A stretch of DNA of 64,000 nucleotides, taken from Shewanella sp. UCD-KL12 (GTDB lineage Bacteria > Pseudomonadota > Gammaproteobacteria > Enterobacterales > Shewanellaceae). Each line of letters begins with the position of its first letter. Positions within the stretch are counted from its first letter, which is position 1. The stretch is taken from NCBI RefSeq assembly GCF_001957125.1, contig NZ_MPHJ01000020.1, forward strand, positions 30,662-94,661, in the 5' to 3' direction. Below are positions 45,035 through 54,371 of this stretch, piece after piece. The notes under the pieces were generated by a model. That model was not told the origin of the DNA. It did not search any database and saw nothing but the letters and a program-made list of their open reading frames with translations. The position numbers and the translations under genes are program-made.

Positions 45035-45233
45035 GAGGTACTCACCTATACTCTTGGATTAGTTGATTCTAATTGAGTCGCTTAATTAAGACAATGATAC
45101 TAACCCTGTTGAAGATCTCAATTTCGACCTCAATTAATATGAGCTAGCGCTAATTTGTGATCAATTCTTCTGTTTATCAGTTGAGTTGCTGTAACAATAG
45201 GCGCAGGAAATAGATTACATATTAGGCATATTG

Positions 45234-45773
45234 ATGAAGTCAGTACTCGTGCTTTACTACTCTAGGGGTGGTCATACCGCCAGGATCAGTCGAGCTGTAG
45301 CAGAACAGATCGAAAGTAGCGGTAATAAGTGTACCGTAATGCATATTAGTGAAGCGGCAAAGGTAGGTGTCGATTGGTCTAAATATGACTGTGTTGCACT
45401 GGGAGCTTGTGTGCTCTACGGGAGCTATGACAAGTCAGTGTTTGCTTTTACTGAAAAACATCAAGCCGCACTTAATGATCTTCCTAGTAGCTTCTATAGT
45501 GTGAATGTTGTTGCGCGTAATCCTGAGAAACGTGTACCAGAAAACAATAAGTATCTGCAGAAGTTTATTGAGCTTTCCCCATGGAAGCCAAAAGATGTCA
45601 AAGTTATCGCTGGTAAGGTTGATTATCCATCGTGGCGCTGGTGGGACAGGCTGGCTATTCAGATGATCATGAAGATGACTGATGGCCCAACAGATCCTAA
45701 GTCGGTGATTGATTACACCGATTGGGATGACGTAAAGGTTTATGCCAACCATTTGGTTAGTTTGGCCAAATAA
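45234..45773 (+). CDS. Second HemG-type flavodoxin-like protoporphyrinogen oxidase
   Basis: 179 residues, clearly paralogous to the hemG at 44112: it shares YSVNVVARNPEKRVPENNKYLQKF, SPWKPKDVKVIAGKVDYPSW and the GPTDP motif. The FMN-binding loop is YYSRGGHTARIS. It may be a redundant protoporphyrinogen dehydrogenase or act on another quinone-linked substrate. The ATG at 45234 is preferred over the TTG at 45231. It is divergent from the ArsR gene. Confidence 0.85.
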   Translation: MKSVLVLYYSRGGHTARISRAVAEQIESSGNKCTVMHISEAAKVGVDWSKYDCVALGACVLYGSYDKSVFAFTEKHQAALNDLPSSFYSVNVVARNPEKRVPENNKYLQKFIELSPWKPKDVKVIAGKVDYPSWRWWDRLAIQMIMKMTDGPTDPKSVIDYTDWDDVKVYANHLVSLAK

Positions 45774-46278
45774 TTTAGCAGGCCTTCAAATGAAGGTCTG
45801 ATTACATTTGTTTTGACTCATCTGGCTGCTTTGTTCTTGAGTCGTCGTTTGAAGGTCATCCCTTCATTGCTACTTAACGCCTGTCCGGCGAGAATAGTGC
45901 AGATGCTTCTGCGAACCGCCGCAAGCACTTCCCTGTGGGCTCTACCAAAACATCCTTGTTTTGGAAGCTCGCAGCCGCATCTACACCTGATTATTTATCT
46001 CTTCGATTAAAATGAGAATAGTCATTTAGCTAATATGAAATGTCCTAAAGTGTGTTGGCTCAAAACTTCTAGCTTATACCTCTTGAAGCGCTTTATGATC
46101 AAAAATTCATTGAGAGAACGTTATCTACTGCCCATATAATTGCTGTGTAACTCTGTATCGAACAGCATGCCGAATCAGGCTCAGACTTAGATTAAAATAA
46201 TAGTGACTATTAGCCATTGGGCTGACAGTCAGTTTGTAGTGTTCATCATTTATATATGTGTAAAGGGTAAGGTGTTTT
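45774..46278. other. Spacer between second hemG and speG with a dispersed repeat
   Basis: About 500 bp without a gene. It contains a hairpin just after hemG (GGCCTTCA/TGAAGGTC, about 45781-45800) and the repeat at 45898-45985. The rest is AT-rich and unremarkable; it should contain the speG promoter. Confidence 0.6.
45898..45985. repeat. Dispersed inverted-repeat element, short copy
   Basis: 88 bp bounded by TGCAGATGCTTCTGCGA and its near inverse TCGCAGCCGCATCTACA. Inside is a stem CCAAAACATC/GTTTTGG. It matches the reverse complement of the element at 7628-7765 across both ends and outward, where CGAAGAGATA flanks both copies. Confidence 0.7.
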
Positions 46279-46800
46279 ATGAGCAGTGAAATTAGACTCC
46301 GTGCTTTAGAGAGAACTGATTTAAGGTTTATTCATCAGTTAAATAATAATCGAACCATTATGGCGTATTGGTTTGAGGAGCCCTATGAGTCATTTGATGA
46401 ACTTGAGGCGCTATACAGTAAGCATATTCATGATAAGACTGAGCGTCGATTTATTGCTGAAGATAACGATAAACAAACAGTGGGGCTGGTTGAGTTAGTC
46501 GAGATCAACAATATTCATCGTAGTGCCGAGTTTCAGATTATTATCACTCCCGACTTTCAAGGTAAGGGCTATGCACGCACTTTGATCAACAAAGCACTTA
46601 ACTATGCCTTTACCATTTTAAACTTACACAAAGTCTATCTGCATGTAGCAATAGAAAATGAGCGAGCCATTCACCTTTATCAAAAGTGTGGCTTTAAAGA
46701 GGAGGGGCATCTCGTTAAAGAGATCTTCATCAATGGCCAATACCGCGATGTAAAACGCATGTACATACTGCAGCAGGACATGCCTGAACCTGTGAGCTGA
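46279..46800 (+). CDS. speG: Spermidine N1-acetyltransferase
   Basis: 173 residues closely resembling E. coli SpeG: RALERTDLRFIHQLNNN, YWFEEPYESFDELEALYSKHIHD, RRFIAED, AEFQIIITPDFQGKGYA and FINGQYRDVKRMYI are all recognisable. It acetylates spermidine and spermine to limit polyamine toxicity. A GTAAGG run precedes the ATG. It stands alone, convergent with trkH2. Confidence 0.95.
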   Translation: MSSEIRLRALERTDLRFIHQLNNNRTIMAYWFEEPYESFDELEALYSKHIHDKTERRFIAEDNDKQTVGLVELVEINNIHRSAEFQIIITPDFQGKGYARTLINKALNYAFTILNLHKVYLHVAIENERAIHLYQKCGFKEEGHLVKEIFINGQYRDVKRMYILQQDMPEPVS

Positions 46801-46821
46801 ACAGTGTCGTTTTAGTCTAAT

Positions 46822-46890
46822 ACCAATAATTCGAAGAGATAACTTTCACGGATGTACTTGCAGCGTGCCGAAGAAGTATCTGCACATGCG
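46822..46890. repeat. Remnant of the dispersed repeat families
   Basis: The 219-bp spacer after speG contains AATACCAAT, the end motif of the element at 55980, and then CGAAGAGATA and GAAGAAGTATCTGCAC, which match the flank and end of the elements at 7628 and 45898 with the centre missing. A probable deleted copy. Confidence 0.4.
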
Positions 46891-47019
46891 CCTACGGTAG
46901 GTAATAGATAAAAATGAAGCTATGGTACGTAGCATCGTTGCAAGTATCCACCCTGCCAAATGAACCCAACCCAAAATAGCCCAAAATACTTCGACTAGTA
47001 TTACGAACTCGTATTTCCG

Positions 47020-48462
47020 CTAATACTTCCAAAACCCTGGGTGAAACAGTACTGCAACTGTCAGGATCTCCAATCGACCTAATAACATGCCAATCGCCAA
47101 TGCCCATTTTGCGACATCGGGTAGGGTCGAGAAGTTACCTGCCGGCCCGATAGTACCTCCAAGCCCTGGCCCCACATTCGTTACTGCAGTAACGGCCCCA
47201 GTAAAGCTGGTGGTAGGGTCTAACCCGGTCATCACTAATATGACCGACAGTGCGACGATCACGAGCATAAATAATAAGATAAAGGTCACCAGTGAGCGTA
47301 CGATATCTTCACCGATAGGTCGGTTGTTATATCGCTCTTTAAACACACCATTAGGGTGAAATTGTTGTTTGAGCTGCTCACGCATGATGGCGCCAGCAAT
47401 TTGAAAACGGAAGATTTTAATGCCGCCAGAAGTAGAGCCTGAGCAGCTTCCTGCAAACATTAAAAATAGAAAGGCGACATTAGCCAGTGCTCCCCAAGCG
47501 GTATAGTCTGTTAATCCATAGCCGGTGGTTGTGACCACTGAGACGACATTAAAGCTTGCGAGGCGGAGTGCATCGAACGGCGACATTTCATGACCAGTCC
47601 AGAGCCAGAAGGCGAGTCCTACAGAGATCGTGGTGATGAAAAATAGGAAGCCTTTAACCTGAGCGTCATTCCAGACAAAGAGTGAACGTTGTTGAATACA
47701 GTTGACGAACATAAGTAAGGGCAAGCCACCAGCCGCCATGAAGAAGACTCCGACCCAATGTGCTTGGTTAGAAAAAGCGGCCATAGAACTGTCTGAGGTT
47801 GAGTAACCTCCGGTAGACAGGGTTGTCATGGCATGATTGATTGCTTGAAACCAGTTCATCCCGGCTAGGTGGTAGGCAAAACCACAGAGCACTGTCAGCA
47901 AGATATAGATATAGAACAGGTTTTTGGCCATATCTTGAGTACGGGGAATGGCTTTATCACTCCAGTCAGAAGATTCGGTTCTAAATAACCTCATGCCACC
48001 AACGTTGAGAAAAGGGAGTACAGCTACAGCCATTACAATAAAGCCGATACCGCCAAGCCATTGCAATAAAGAGCGCCAGATGAGAATGCTGTGATCCATA
48101 CTGTCTAGCCCTGAAAGCACCGTTGATCCTGTGGTGGTTATTCCGGACATGGTCTCAAAGAAGGCGTCGGTATAGTCGATACCATGATATAGGGTGAAGG
48201 GCATAGCTGCGAAAAAACTAACGATAAGCCAAGTTAAACTGGTAAGTAGAAACATATCTCGAATATTGAGGTTTAGTTTCTTACTCCGCCCTTGATGCAT
48301 ACAAGCACTTGCTACTGTGCCTGTCACTAGTGAGGAGATCATAAAGGCACCCACTGTTTCTTCACTATAGATAAGTGCGAAGATCAGTGGAATAAACATA
48401 AAAACTGTCAGTGTCGACAGGAAAATACCCAAAATAAAGAGTAGTGGCCGATAGTTCAGCAT
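47020..48462 (-). CDS. trkH: Potassium uptake protein TrkH (second copy)
   Basis: 480 residues with about ten membrane segments and the pore loops SGITTTGSTVL, TLSTGGYSTSD, SVVTTTGYGLT and TNVGPGLGG, plus FAGSCSGSTSGGIKIFR. A K+ translocating subunit. It lies 96 bp downstream of trkA in the same direction, unlike the first trkH, so this pair probably forms the native Trk system. The two TrkH proteins differ enough to be old paralogues, possibly with different affinity or salt response. Confidence 0.96.
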   Translation of the reverse strand: MLNYRPLLFILGIFLSTLTVFMFIPLIFALIYSEETVGAFMISSLVTGTVASACMHQGRSKKLNLNIRDMFLLTSLTWLIVSFFAAMPFTLYHGIDYTDAFFETMSGITTTGSTVLSGLDSMDHSILIWRSLLQWLGGIGFIVMAVAVLPFLNVGGMRLFRTESSDWSDKAIPRTQDMAKNLFYIYILLTVLCGFAYHLAGMNWFQAINHAMTTLSTGGYSTSDSSMAAFSNQAHWVGVFFMAAGGLPLLMFVNCIQQRSLFVWNDAQVKGFLFFITTISVGLAFWLWTGHEMSPFDALRLASFNVVSVVTTTGYGLTDYTAWGALANVAFLFLMFAGSCSGSTSGGIKIFRFQIAGAIMREQLKQQFHPNGVFKERYNNRPIGEDIVRSLVTFILLFMLVIVALSVILVMTGLDPTTSFTGAVTAVTNVGPGLGGTIGPAGNFSTLPDVAKWALAIGMLLGRLEILTVAVLFHPGFWKY

Positions 48463-48558
48463 GACTCAATCCTTCGAAAGCAGATTCGCGGCGCCCTCCT
48501 TTTGGTAAGCTATCTTTAGGGGGCGCTTAAGTTAGTTGATGCTAGATCCAACTAAAAG

Positions 48559-49968
48559 TTAGAAGAAGAAGGCACTCGGTTGGAACAGCTTCTCAACTTC
48601 ACCGATAAACTTCTTGTTGACCAAGAAGAGAATGACATGATCTCCCTGTTCGATGACCGTTTTATCATGAGCCATTAATACCTCTTCGTCACGTACAATT
48701 GCACCAATCGTTGTGCCTGGTGGAAGTTTGATCTCACCAATTTTTTTGCCGACAACTTTAGAGGTTTTTGAGTCACCATGGGCAATGGCTTCGATGGCTT
48801 CGGCTGCACCGCGACGCAGCGAGTATACGTTACAGATATCGCCTTGGCGGATATGGGTAAGTAGTGCAGAAATCGTAGCCTGCTGAGGTGATATCGCAAT
48901 ATCAATATTCGCTTCTTGAACGATATCAACATAGGCTTCACGCTGAATAAGCACCATTACCTTTTTAGCACCCATACGTTTAGCGAGTAGGGCTGCCATG
49001 ATGTTGGCTTCATCGTCGTTAGTCACAGCAATGAACACATCGGTTTGATCGATATGCTCTTCAAGTAGCAACTCCTGATCTGAGGCATCACCACAAAAGA
49101 CGGTGGTTTTTTCGAGTCGCTCAGACAGTGATTCGGCTCGCTCTTGCCTGTGTTCAATCAGTTTTACTGAATGATTACGTTGCAGCTGTTTAGCTAAGCC
49201 CATACCGATATTACCGCCACCGGCTATCATGATGTTGCGGTAGGAGTTATCGAGCTTTTGCATCTCACTCATAACGGCACGGACATGACGACTATCGGCG
49301 ACGAAGAAGACTTCATCATCGGCTTCAATGATGGTGGTTCCTCGGGGCATGATCGGTCGACCTTGCCTGAAAATTGCAGCTACTCGGGTATCAATATTCG
49401 GCATATGCTCGCGCAGCGCTGCTAAGGCATTACCTACAAGTGGTCCACCATAATAGGCGCGGACAGCGACTAAGCTTAAGCGACCTTCGGCAAACTCGAG
49501 CACTTGTAGTGCACCTGGATACTCAACGAGTCGGCGAATATAGGAGGTAACGAGCTGCTCGGGGGCAATAAGTTCATCGATGATGAAGCCACCACGAGTA
49601 CGATTATCATTTTGCTTCGTTTCACTGTTAATAAACAGTTTATCTTTCAGGCCTAGGTATTGCTCTGAGCGGATGCGGGCGATTTTAGTAGGTGTACCAA
49701 ATAACGAGTAGGCAACCTGACAGGCTGCCATATTACACTCATCACTGTTGGTTACTGCAATCAGCATGTCGGCATCTTCGGCGCCAGCTTCCTTTAATAC
49801 ATCAGGATGAGCTCCGTGACCAAGGACGACTCGCAGATCATACTTGTCTTGCAGTGAACGTAATCGCGATTTATCGTTATCGACGACGGTGATATCGTTA
49901 TTTTCACCGACTAAGTTCTCAGCGAGCGTGCCACCGACTTGGCCTGCACCCAAAATGATAATCTTCAT
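48559..49968 (-). CDS. trkA: Trk potassium system peripheral NAD-binding component TrkA
   Basis: 469 residues with two tandem RCK units: the first nucleotide-binding motif ILGAGQVGGTLAENL at residue 4 and the second AGGGNIGMGLAKQL near residue 235, each followed by a RCK-C domain. It gates TrkH in response to NAD(H) or nucleotides. It follows rsmB by nine bases in the def-fmt-rsmB-trkA operon, as in E. coli. Confidence 0.97.
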   Translation of the reverse strand: MKIIILGAGQVGGTLAENLVGENNDITVVDNDKSRLRSLQDKYDLRVVLGHGAHPDVLKEAGAEDADMLIAVTNSDECNMAACQVAYSLFGTPTKIARIRSEQYLGLKDKLFINSETKQNDNRTRGGFIIDELIAPEQLVTSYIRRLVEYPGALQVLEFAEGRLSLVAVRAYYGGPLVGNALAALREHMPNIDTRVAAIFRQGRPIMPRGTTIIEADDEVFFVADSRHVRAVMSEMQKLDNSYRNIMIAGGGNIGMGLAKQLQRNHSVKLIEHRQERAESLSERLEKTTVFCGDASDQELLLEEHIDQTDVFIAVTNDDEANIMAALLAKRMGAKKVMVLIQREAYVDIVQEANIDIAISPQQATISALLTHIRQGDICNVYSLRRGAAEAIEAIAHGDSKTSKVVGKKIGEIKLPPGTTIGAIVRDEEVLMAHDKTVIEQGDHVILFLVNKKFIGEVEKLFQPSAFFF

Positions 49969-49977
49969 GGCCTTAGG

Positions 49978-51255
49978 TTATCCCTTCACTAGGCGTGCGT
50001 AGTAGAATCCATCCATACTCTCTGTACCCGGTGTTATCTGCCAGCCAATGGCATCTGCATTAGGCTGCTGGGTTATGGGGACAAGAGTTGCATCATCGGC
50101 TCTCTCTAAGAATGAGCGAATCTGCTGCTCATTTTCCTGAGGGAGAATGGAACAAGTTGCATACAGCAGTGTGCCACCAGGTTTAAGCCACTGCCAGCAA
50201 TGATCAAGAATTTTGCTTTGTAGTGAGGCTAGCTCTTCAATATCTGATTGTTTTCTTAACCATTTGATATCAGGGTGGCGACGAATAACCCCTGTCGCTG
50301 AGCAAGGGGCATCCAGTAGAATGCGATCAAATTTATCACCCTGCCACCAAGAGTCTATATCGGCTGCATCACCATGGATTAGCTTGGCGTTGAGCGATAA
50401 ACGGTCCAGGTTTTGTTGAACGCGCTCAAGGCGCTTTTCATCAAAATCGACCGCTACAAGATCTATGTTAGCTTGCTCTAGTAGGTGACATGTTTTACCA
50501 CCTGGCGCTGCACAGGCATCGAGTACGAGTTCACCATCTTGAGGTGCTAGTAATGTCGCTGCCCACTGAGCAGCACCATCTTGTACAGAAGCTGCACCTT
50601 GGTCAAAGCCAGGTAGCTGGGCTACATCTCTTGGGCTTTCCAGTAAAATAGCATCGCTGCTTGAACCAGCAGAAGCATTGATTTCTACCTCCGATAAGGC
50701 GCTTAGGTACTCATCACGAGTTTGAGAGAGCTTATTATTACGTAACCACATAGGCGGACGCTGGTGGCTCTGCTCTATGACCTCTTGCCAGTTATCTGGG
50801 TAGGCTGCTTTTAAGCGTTTCACTATCCAAGCTGGTGTATTGAATGCCAAGGTATCGTTATCAGTTGGTAGTGGCTTGTCTTGACGTTGGATGTTTCGTA
50901 AAACACCATTGACGACTTTTACTAGACCTTCAAACCTCAATTGACGACATGCTTCAGCGGTTTCAGATATCGCTGCATGGCTAGGAATACGGGTAAAGTA
51001 GATTTGATAACAACCAATAAGTAATAGTTGGTGAACAATTCTCTGCTTACCTTTGAGTGGCTTGCTCATGCAATCACTCACCAACTTATCTAGTTGGGGG
51101 AGGTGACGCATCACACCATAGCTAAGCTCGGCAAGTAGTGCTTTATCTTTGCCACTCTCGAGATGCTTTTGCTGATCGGGGAGGGCAACTGAAAGTGAAA
51201 TGCCTTTTTCAAGCACTTGAAATACGACCTTTGCCGCGAGTGCACGCAAGTTCAT
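49978..51255 (-). CDS. rsmB: 16S rRNA (cytosine(967)-C(5))-methyltransferase RsmB
   Basis: 425 residues. A NusB-like RNA-binding N-terminal domain (1-140) precedes the Rossmann methyltransferase: motif I LDACAAPGGKTCHLLE near residue 250, motif IV ILLDAPCSATGVIRRHPDIKWLR with one catalytic Cys, and motif VI LLYATCSILPQENEQQ with the other. It methylates C967 of 16S rRNA. It begins one base after fmt ends. Confidence 0.97.
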   Translation of the reverse strand: MNLRALAAKVVFQVLEKGISLSVALPDQQKHLESGKDKALLAELSYGVMRHLPQLDKLVSDCMSKPLKGKQRIVHQLLLIGCYQIYFTRIPSHAAISETAEACRQLRFEGLVKVVNGVLRNIQRQDKPLPTDNDTLAFNTPAWIVKRLKAAYPDNWQEVIEQSHQRPPMWLRNNKLSQTRDEYLSALSEVEINASAGSSSDAILLESPRDVAQLPGFDQGAASVQDGAAQWAATLLAPQDGELVLDACAAPGGKTCHLLEQANIDLVAVDFDEKRLERVQQNLDRLSLNAKLIHGDAADIDSWWQGDKFDRILLDAPCSATGVIRRHPDIKWLRKQSDIEELASLQSKILDHCWQWLKPGGTLLYATCSILPQENEQQIRSFLERADDATLVPITQQPNADAIGWQITPGTESMDGFYYARLVKG

Positions 51256-51256
51256 A

Positions 51257-52231
51257 TTACTTCGCCTCTTCGCTATGTGCTGCTTGAGTATTTAAGAGTG
51301 TACCTACTGAGAACCAGTCACCACGAGAGTTGAGAATATCCCCGACACTGAGAGGCTTTTTACCTGGCAACTGCATATTTAATAGGTTTAGTACGCCTTC
51401 ACCTGTGGCAATGGCAATACCATTTTTATCTGCAGAGATAATGGTACCTGCTGGTTTATCACTTACCGCATCTATAACGTTAGCTTGTCTAACTTTGATA
51501 CTGGCATCGTGATGAGAGAAGTGGCTAATTGGCCAAGGATTAAAGGCTCTTATTTCCCGCCAAAGCTGCTCTGCTGGTTTATTCCAGTCGAGCTGGGCTT
51601 CCTCTTTCGTTAGCTTTTCTGCGTAATTAGCGAGTGACTCATCTTGCTTTTCAGCTTTAAGCTTTCCATCAGCTAATCCAGTTAACGCTTCGATTAGCGC
51701 GTCAGGACCTTGCTGTGCAAGTTTTTCATAGAGTGTCGCTGAGGTGTCACTATCTTCAATTGGGAGTTGGGTTTTAAGTAGCATGTCACCGGTATCAAGA
51801 CCGATATCCATCTGCATAATAGTTACGCCAGTCTCTTTATCGCCAGCCCAAAGTGCACGCTGTATAGGCGCTGCACCACGCCAGCGAGGTAGAATTGAAC
51901 CGTGAACATTAATACAACCCATTTGAGGAGTATCTAAAACCACTTTAGGTAAGATTAAGCCATAAGCGACCACAACCATAATGTCGGCATTCAGTGACGC
52001 TAGCTCTTGTTGTGCTTCCTCGTTGCGTAGCGACTTTGGCTGATAAACGGGGAGATCATGTTCAAGTGCTAGACTCTTAACTGGACTTGCTTGTAGCTTC
52101 TTACCTCGTCCAGCAGGACGATCTGGTTGAGAATAAACACCAACAACATTATGTTCAGAATTGATAAGTGCTTGTAAGTGCAGAGCTGCAAAGTCCGGAG
52201 TACCGGCAAAGATGATATTTAATGGTTTCAA
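51257..52231 (-). CDS. fmt: Methionyl-tRNA formyltransferase
   Basis: 324 residues. FAGTPDFAALHLQAL at the N-terminus, NVHGSILPRWRGAAPIQRAL with the catalytic Asn-His and GVTIMQMDIGLDTGDML are diagnostic. It formylates the initiator Met-tRNA using 10-formyl-tetrahydrofolate. It starts seven bases after def ends, as the second gene of the operon. Confidence 0.98.
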   Translation of the reverse strand: MKPLNIIFAGTPDFAALHLQALINSEHNVVGVYSQPDRPAGRGKKLQASPVKSLALEHDLPVYQPKSLRNEEAQQELASLNADIMVVVAYGLILPKVVLDTPQMGCINVHGSILPRWRGAAPIQRALWAGDKETGVTIMQMDIGLDTGDMLLKTQLPIEDSDTSATLYEKLAQQGPDALIEALTGLADGKLKAEKQDESLANYAEKLTKEEAQLDWNKPAEQLWREIRAFNPWPISHFSHHDASIKVRQANVIDAVSDKPAGTIISADKNGIAIATGEGVLNLLNMQLPGKKPLSVGDILNSRGDWFSVGTLLNTQAAHSEEAK

Positions 52232-52238
52232 GATGGCT

Positions 52239-52751
52239 TTATCCCTGTTTGGCTTCTAGTCGTGCAGCTTTTTCAAGCTTTTGCTTAATTCTTTGACGCT
52301 TTAGTGGCGACAAGTAATCGACAAATAATTTGCCTTTAAGGTGATCGAGTTCATGCTGTAAGCAGATAGCGAATAAGCCCTCGGCTTCTAAAGTAAACTC
52401 ATTGCCATCACGATCTAATGCCTTGATTGTGACCTGTTCAGCTCGCTCTATATCGGCATAAATTCCAGGTACTGAAAGGCAGCCCTCTTCGTTAGCGAAG
52501 TGACCACTACTGGCTACTATCTCCATATTAATAAAGACGGTAGGTCTTTCTACTTCATCCTGAAGGTCCATAACAATCAATTGTTGATGGAAATTGACCT
52601 GAGTAGCGGCTAGTCCAATGCCCTTCTCTTCATACATGGTCTCGAACATATTATCGATTTGAGTTTGTAGGTCAGTGTTAAACTCTGTTACAGGCTTAGC
52701 AACTGTGCGTAATCTCTCATCGGGGAAACGTAATACTTTTAGTAAACTCAT
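52239..52751 (-). CDS. def: Peptide deformylase
   Basis: 170 residues with all three metal-site motifs: GIGLAATQVN (residue 44), EEGCLSVPGIYA (residue 88) with the Cys ligand, and QHELDHLKGKLF (residue 131) with both His ligands and the catalytic Glu. It removes the N-formyl group of nascent proteins. First gene of def-fmt-rsmB-trkA, divergent from the LysM gene. Confidence 0.98.
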   Translation of the reverse strand: MSLLKVLRFPDERLRTVAKPVTEFNTDLQTQIDNMFETMYEEKGIGLAATQVNFHQQLIVMDLQDEVERPTVFINMEIVASSGHFANEEGCLSVPGIYADIERAEQVTIKALDRDGNEFTLEAEGLFAICLQHELDHLKGKLFVDYLSPLKRQRIKQKLEKAARLEAKQG

Positions 52752-52932
52752 ACATAAACTCTTAACAAGTATGTCAAATCTTAATCAGTTGGTTATACTG
52801 ACTTTAGCTATTGGGTTAATTTTAATCCTTAGTGGCAGTCAATAACAGCAAAAGCTCGCTATATTACCAAACTAGTTTTATCAATTGAGTGCTTCCTGTA
52901 AGGAAGAGTTGGTTTTATAGAGCATAAACAGT

Positions 52933-54036
52933 ATGGATTCCCCGATGAAACGATTAATTTTACTCGGTTTAATTTTAATAAACTGCTCTTTTGTTTTCGC
53001 CGATACGCTTACCCTCAAGTCTGGTCACCCTGACTCCTATGTGGTTGAGAAGGGCGATACACTTTGGGATATATCTGCACATTTCCTCAAAGACCCTTGG
53101 CGCTGGCCAAAACTTTGGGGAGTAAATCCTCAAATAGCTAACCCGCACCTCATCTATCCTGGTGACCGGTTAACCTTAGTCTTTATTGATGGTGAGCCAA
53201 GGTTAGTGGTTAAACCGCATATCCGTAAATCCCCTGAAGGTCGAAAAATGGCCAAAGATGGCGCTATCCCGGCCGTCAATCTCGCATTAATTAACTCTTA
53301 CCTAATTCAAAATCGAGTGGTAGACCGTGATTGGTTTGATGAGCTACCTATGGTGTTAGGTGGAGAGAGTGAGTCTAAGCATCATATCGTGGGGGATGTC
53401 ATCTATATTCAAGCTGAACTGACTGTTGGTGATAAGTTTGGTGTCTATGAGAAAGGGCGTGAGTTTGTTAGCTATGAGGAAGGTGAAGATCTTGGGGTTG
53501 AAGCGATCTTAACGGCTAGCGGGCGTGTCATAGAGTCAGGGTCTGTGTCCAAGGTTAGGTTATTAAGTAATTACCGTGAAACGGTTGCCGGTACGCGAGT
53601 GATGCCTATCGAAGAGGATAGCTTAATGCCAGCTTATTTCATGCCTAGAGCTGCGAATCTAGAGACTCCTGCAAGGGTACTCGCTTCAGAGAAGGAGCTG
53701 CGAGAGATGGGTAAGTTGGATGTTGCTTATATCGATAAAGGCAGCATTGATGGTGTAGAAGCCGGTCACGTTTTCTCCATTTATAGAGATGGGGTTGATG
53801 TTGTCATAAATGGTAGTGGTCAGCCTGTGCTGCCAAATGAGCGTAGTTCATATGAAACTGTGCTTTCGAGTGTATCGTCAGATAACTCAATTAAAATGCC
53901 AGATGTTTACCGTGGTAAGCTCATGGTGTTTAAGGTGTTCGATAAGACAAGTATGGGGCTTATTATGATTAATGAGCGGCCTGTAAGAGTCGAAGATAAA
54001 TTACTAACACCAGATGCACTCTTAGTGAGTGAGTAA
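52933..54036 (+). CDS. LysM domain periplasmic protein
   Basis: 367 residues. A signal peptide (about residues 5-23, ending SFVFA) is followed by one LysM domain: YVVEKGDTLWDISAHFLKDPWRWPKLWGVNPQIANPHLIYPGDRL. A long uncharacterised C-terminal region of mostly beta character follows. LysM binds peptidoglycan, so the protein probably sits in the periplasm on the cell wall. Such genes stand next to def or dprA in many Gammaproteobacteria. An in-frame ATG at 52945 is an alternative start; neither has a strong ribosome-binding site. Confidence 0.88.
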   Translation: MDSPMKRLILLGLILINCSFVFADTLTLKSGHPDSYVVEKGDTLWDISAHFLKDPWRWPKLWGVNPQIANPHLIYPGDRLTLVFIDGEPRLVVKPHIRKSPEGRKMAKDGAIPAVNLALINSYLIQNRVVDRDWFDELPMVLGGESESKHHIVGDVIYIQAELTVGDKFGVYEKGREFVSYEEGEDLGVEAILTASGRVIESGSVSKVRLLSNYRETVAGTRVMPIEEDSLMPAYFMPRAANLETPARVLASEKELREMGKLDVAYIDKGSIDGVEAGHVFSIYRDGVDVVINGSGQPVLPNERSSYETVLSSVSSDNSIKMPDVYRGKLMVFKVFDKTSMGLIMINERPVRVEDKLLTPDALLVSE

Positions 54037-54090
54037 CTGCGAGTGGCTTAGCTCATTTTGCAGTATAAGAAGTTACTCATTGAGGTTTTA

Positions 54091-54355
54091 TACCATGTCG
54101 CATAAAGATGTGATCACTCAGCGAGAGCTTAGCGCTTCTGAGGCAAGGAAGCGAGTGAAGGGCATAGTGATTCTACGTTCAAGCTCGATGACGCGGCATT
54201 CAGAAGTGCTAAGACTCGCCTTTTAGGAGCTTTTTAGGCTGCCTATTTCTTCGTTGAATAACTTCGTAAGGGAGCCACCATTACTTCAGTTATCCGCCTC
54301 GAACTAGTTTGCCTAAAATAGCTCTGAGTTGAGCACTTTCTTATGCGAAATGGTA
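54091..54355. repeat. Inverted-repeat element, copy A (upstream of dprA)
   Basis: 265 bp with about 31-bp imperfect terminal inverted repeats: TACCATGTCGCATAAAGATG at the left, and the complement of TACCATTTCGCATAAGAAAG at the right. The interior matches copy B over most of its length, sharing TCAGCGAG, GCGAGTGAAG and CTTCGTTGAATA. No coding capacity. It ends 16 bp before the dprA start codon, so any promoter or leader for dprA must lie in or across the element. Confidence 0.8.
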
Positions 54356-54371
54356 TTAGTTTCAGTTTAAC

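Noticed and set aside
45813..46010. 65-codon ORF over the 45.9-kb repeat
   Set aside because: It runs through the inverted-repeat element and has no protein-like features.
54029..54226. 65-codon ORF overlapping the LysM gene end and copy A
   Set aside because: Mostly inside the 265-bp repeat; the reading is not kept in copy B.
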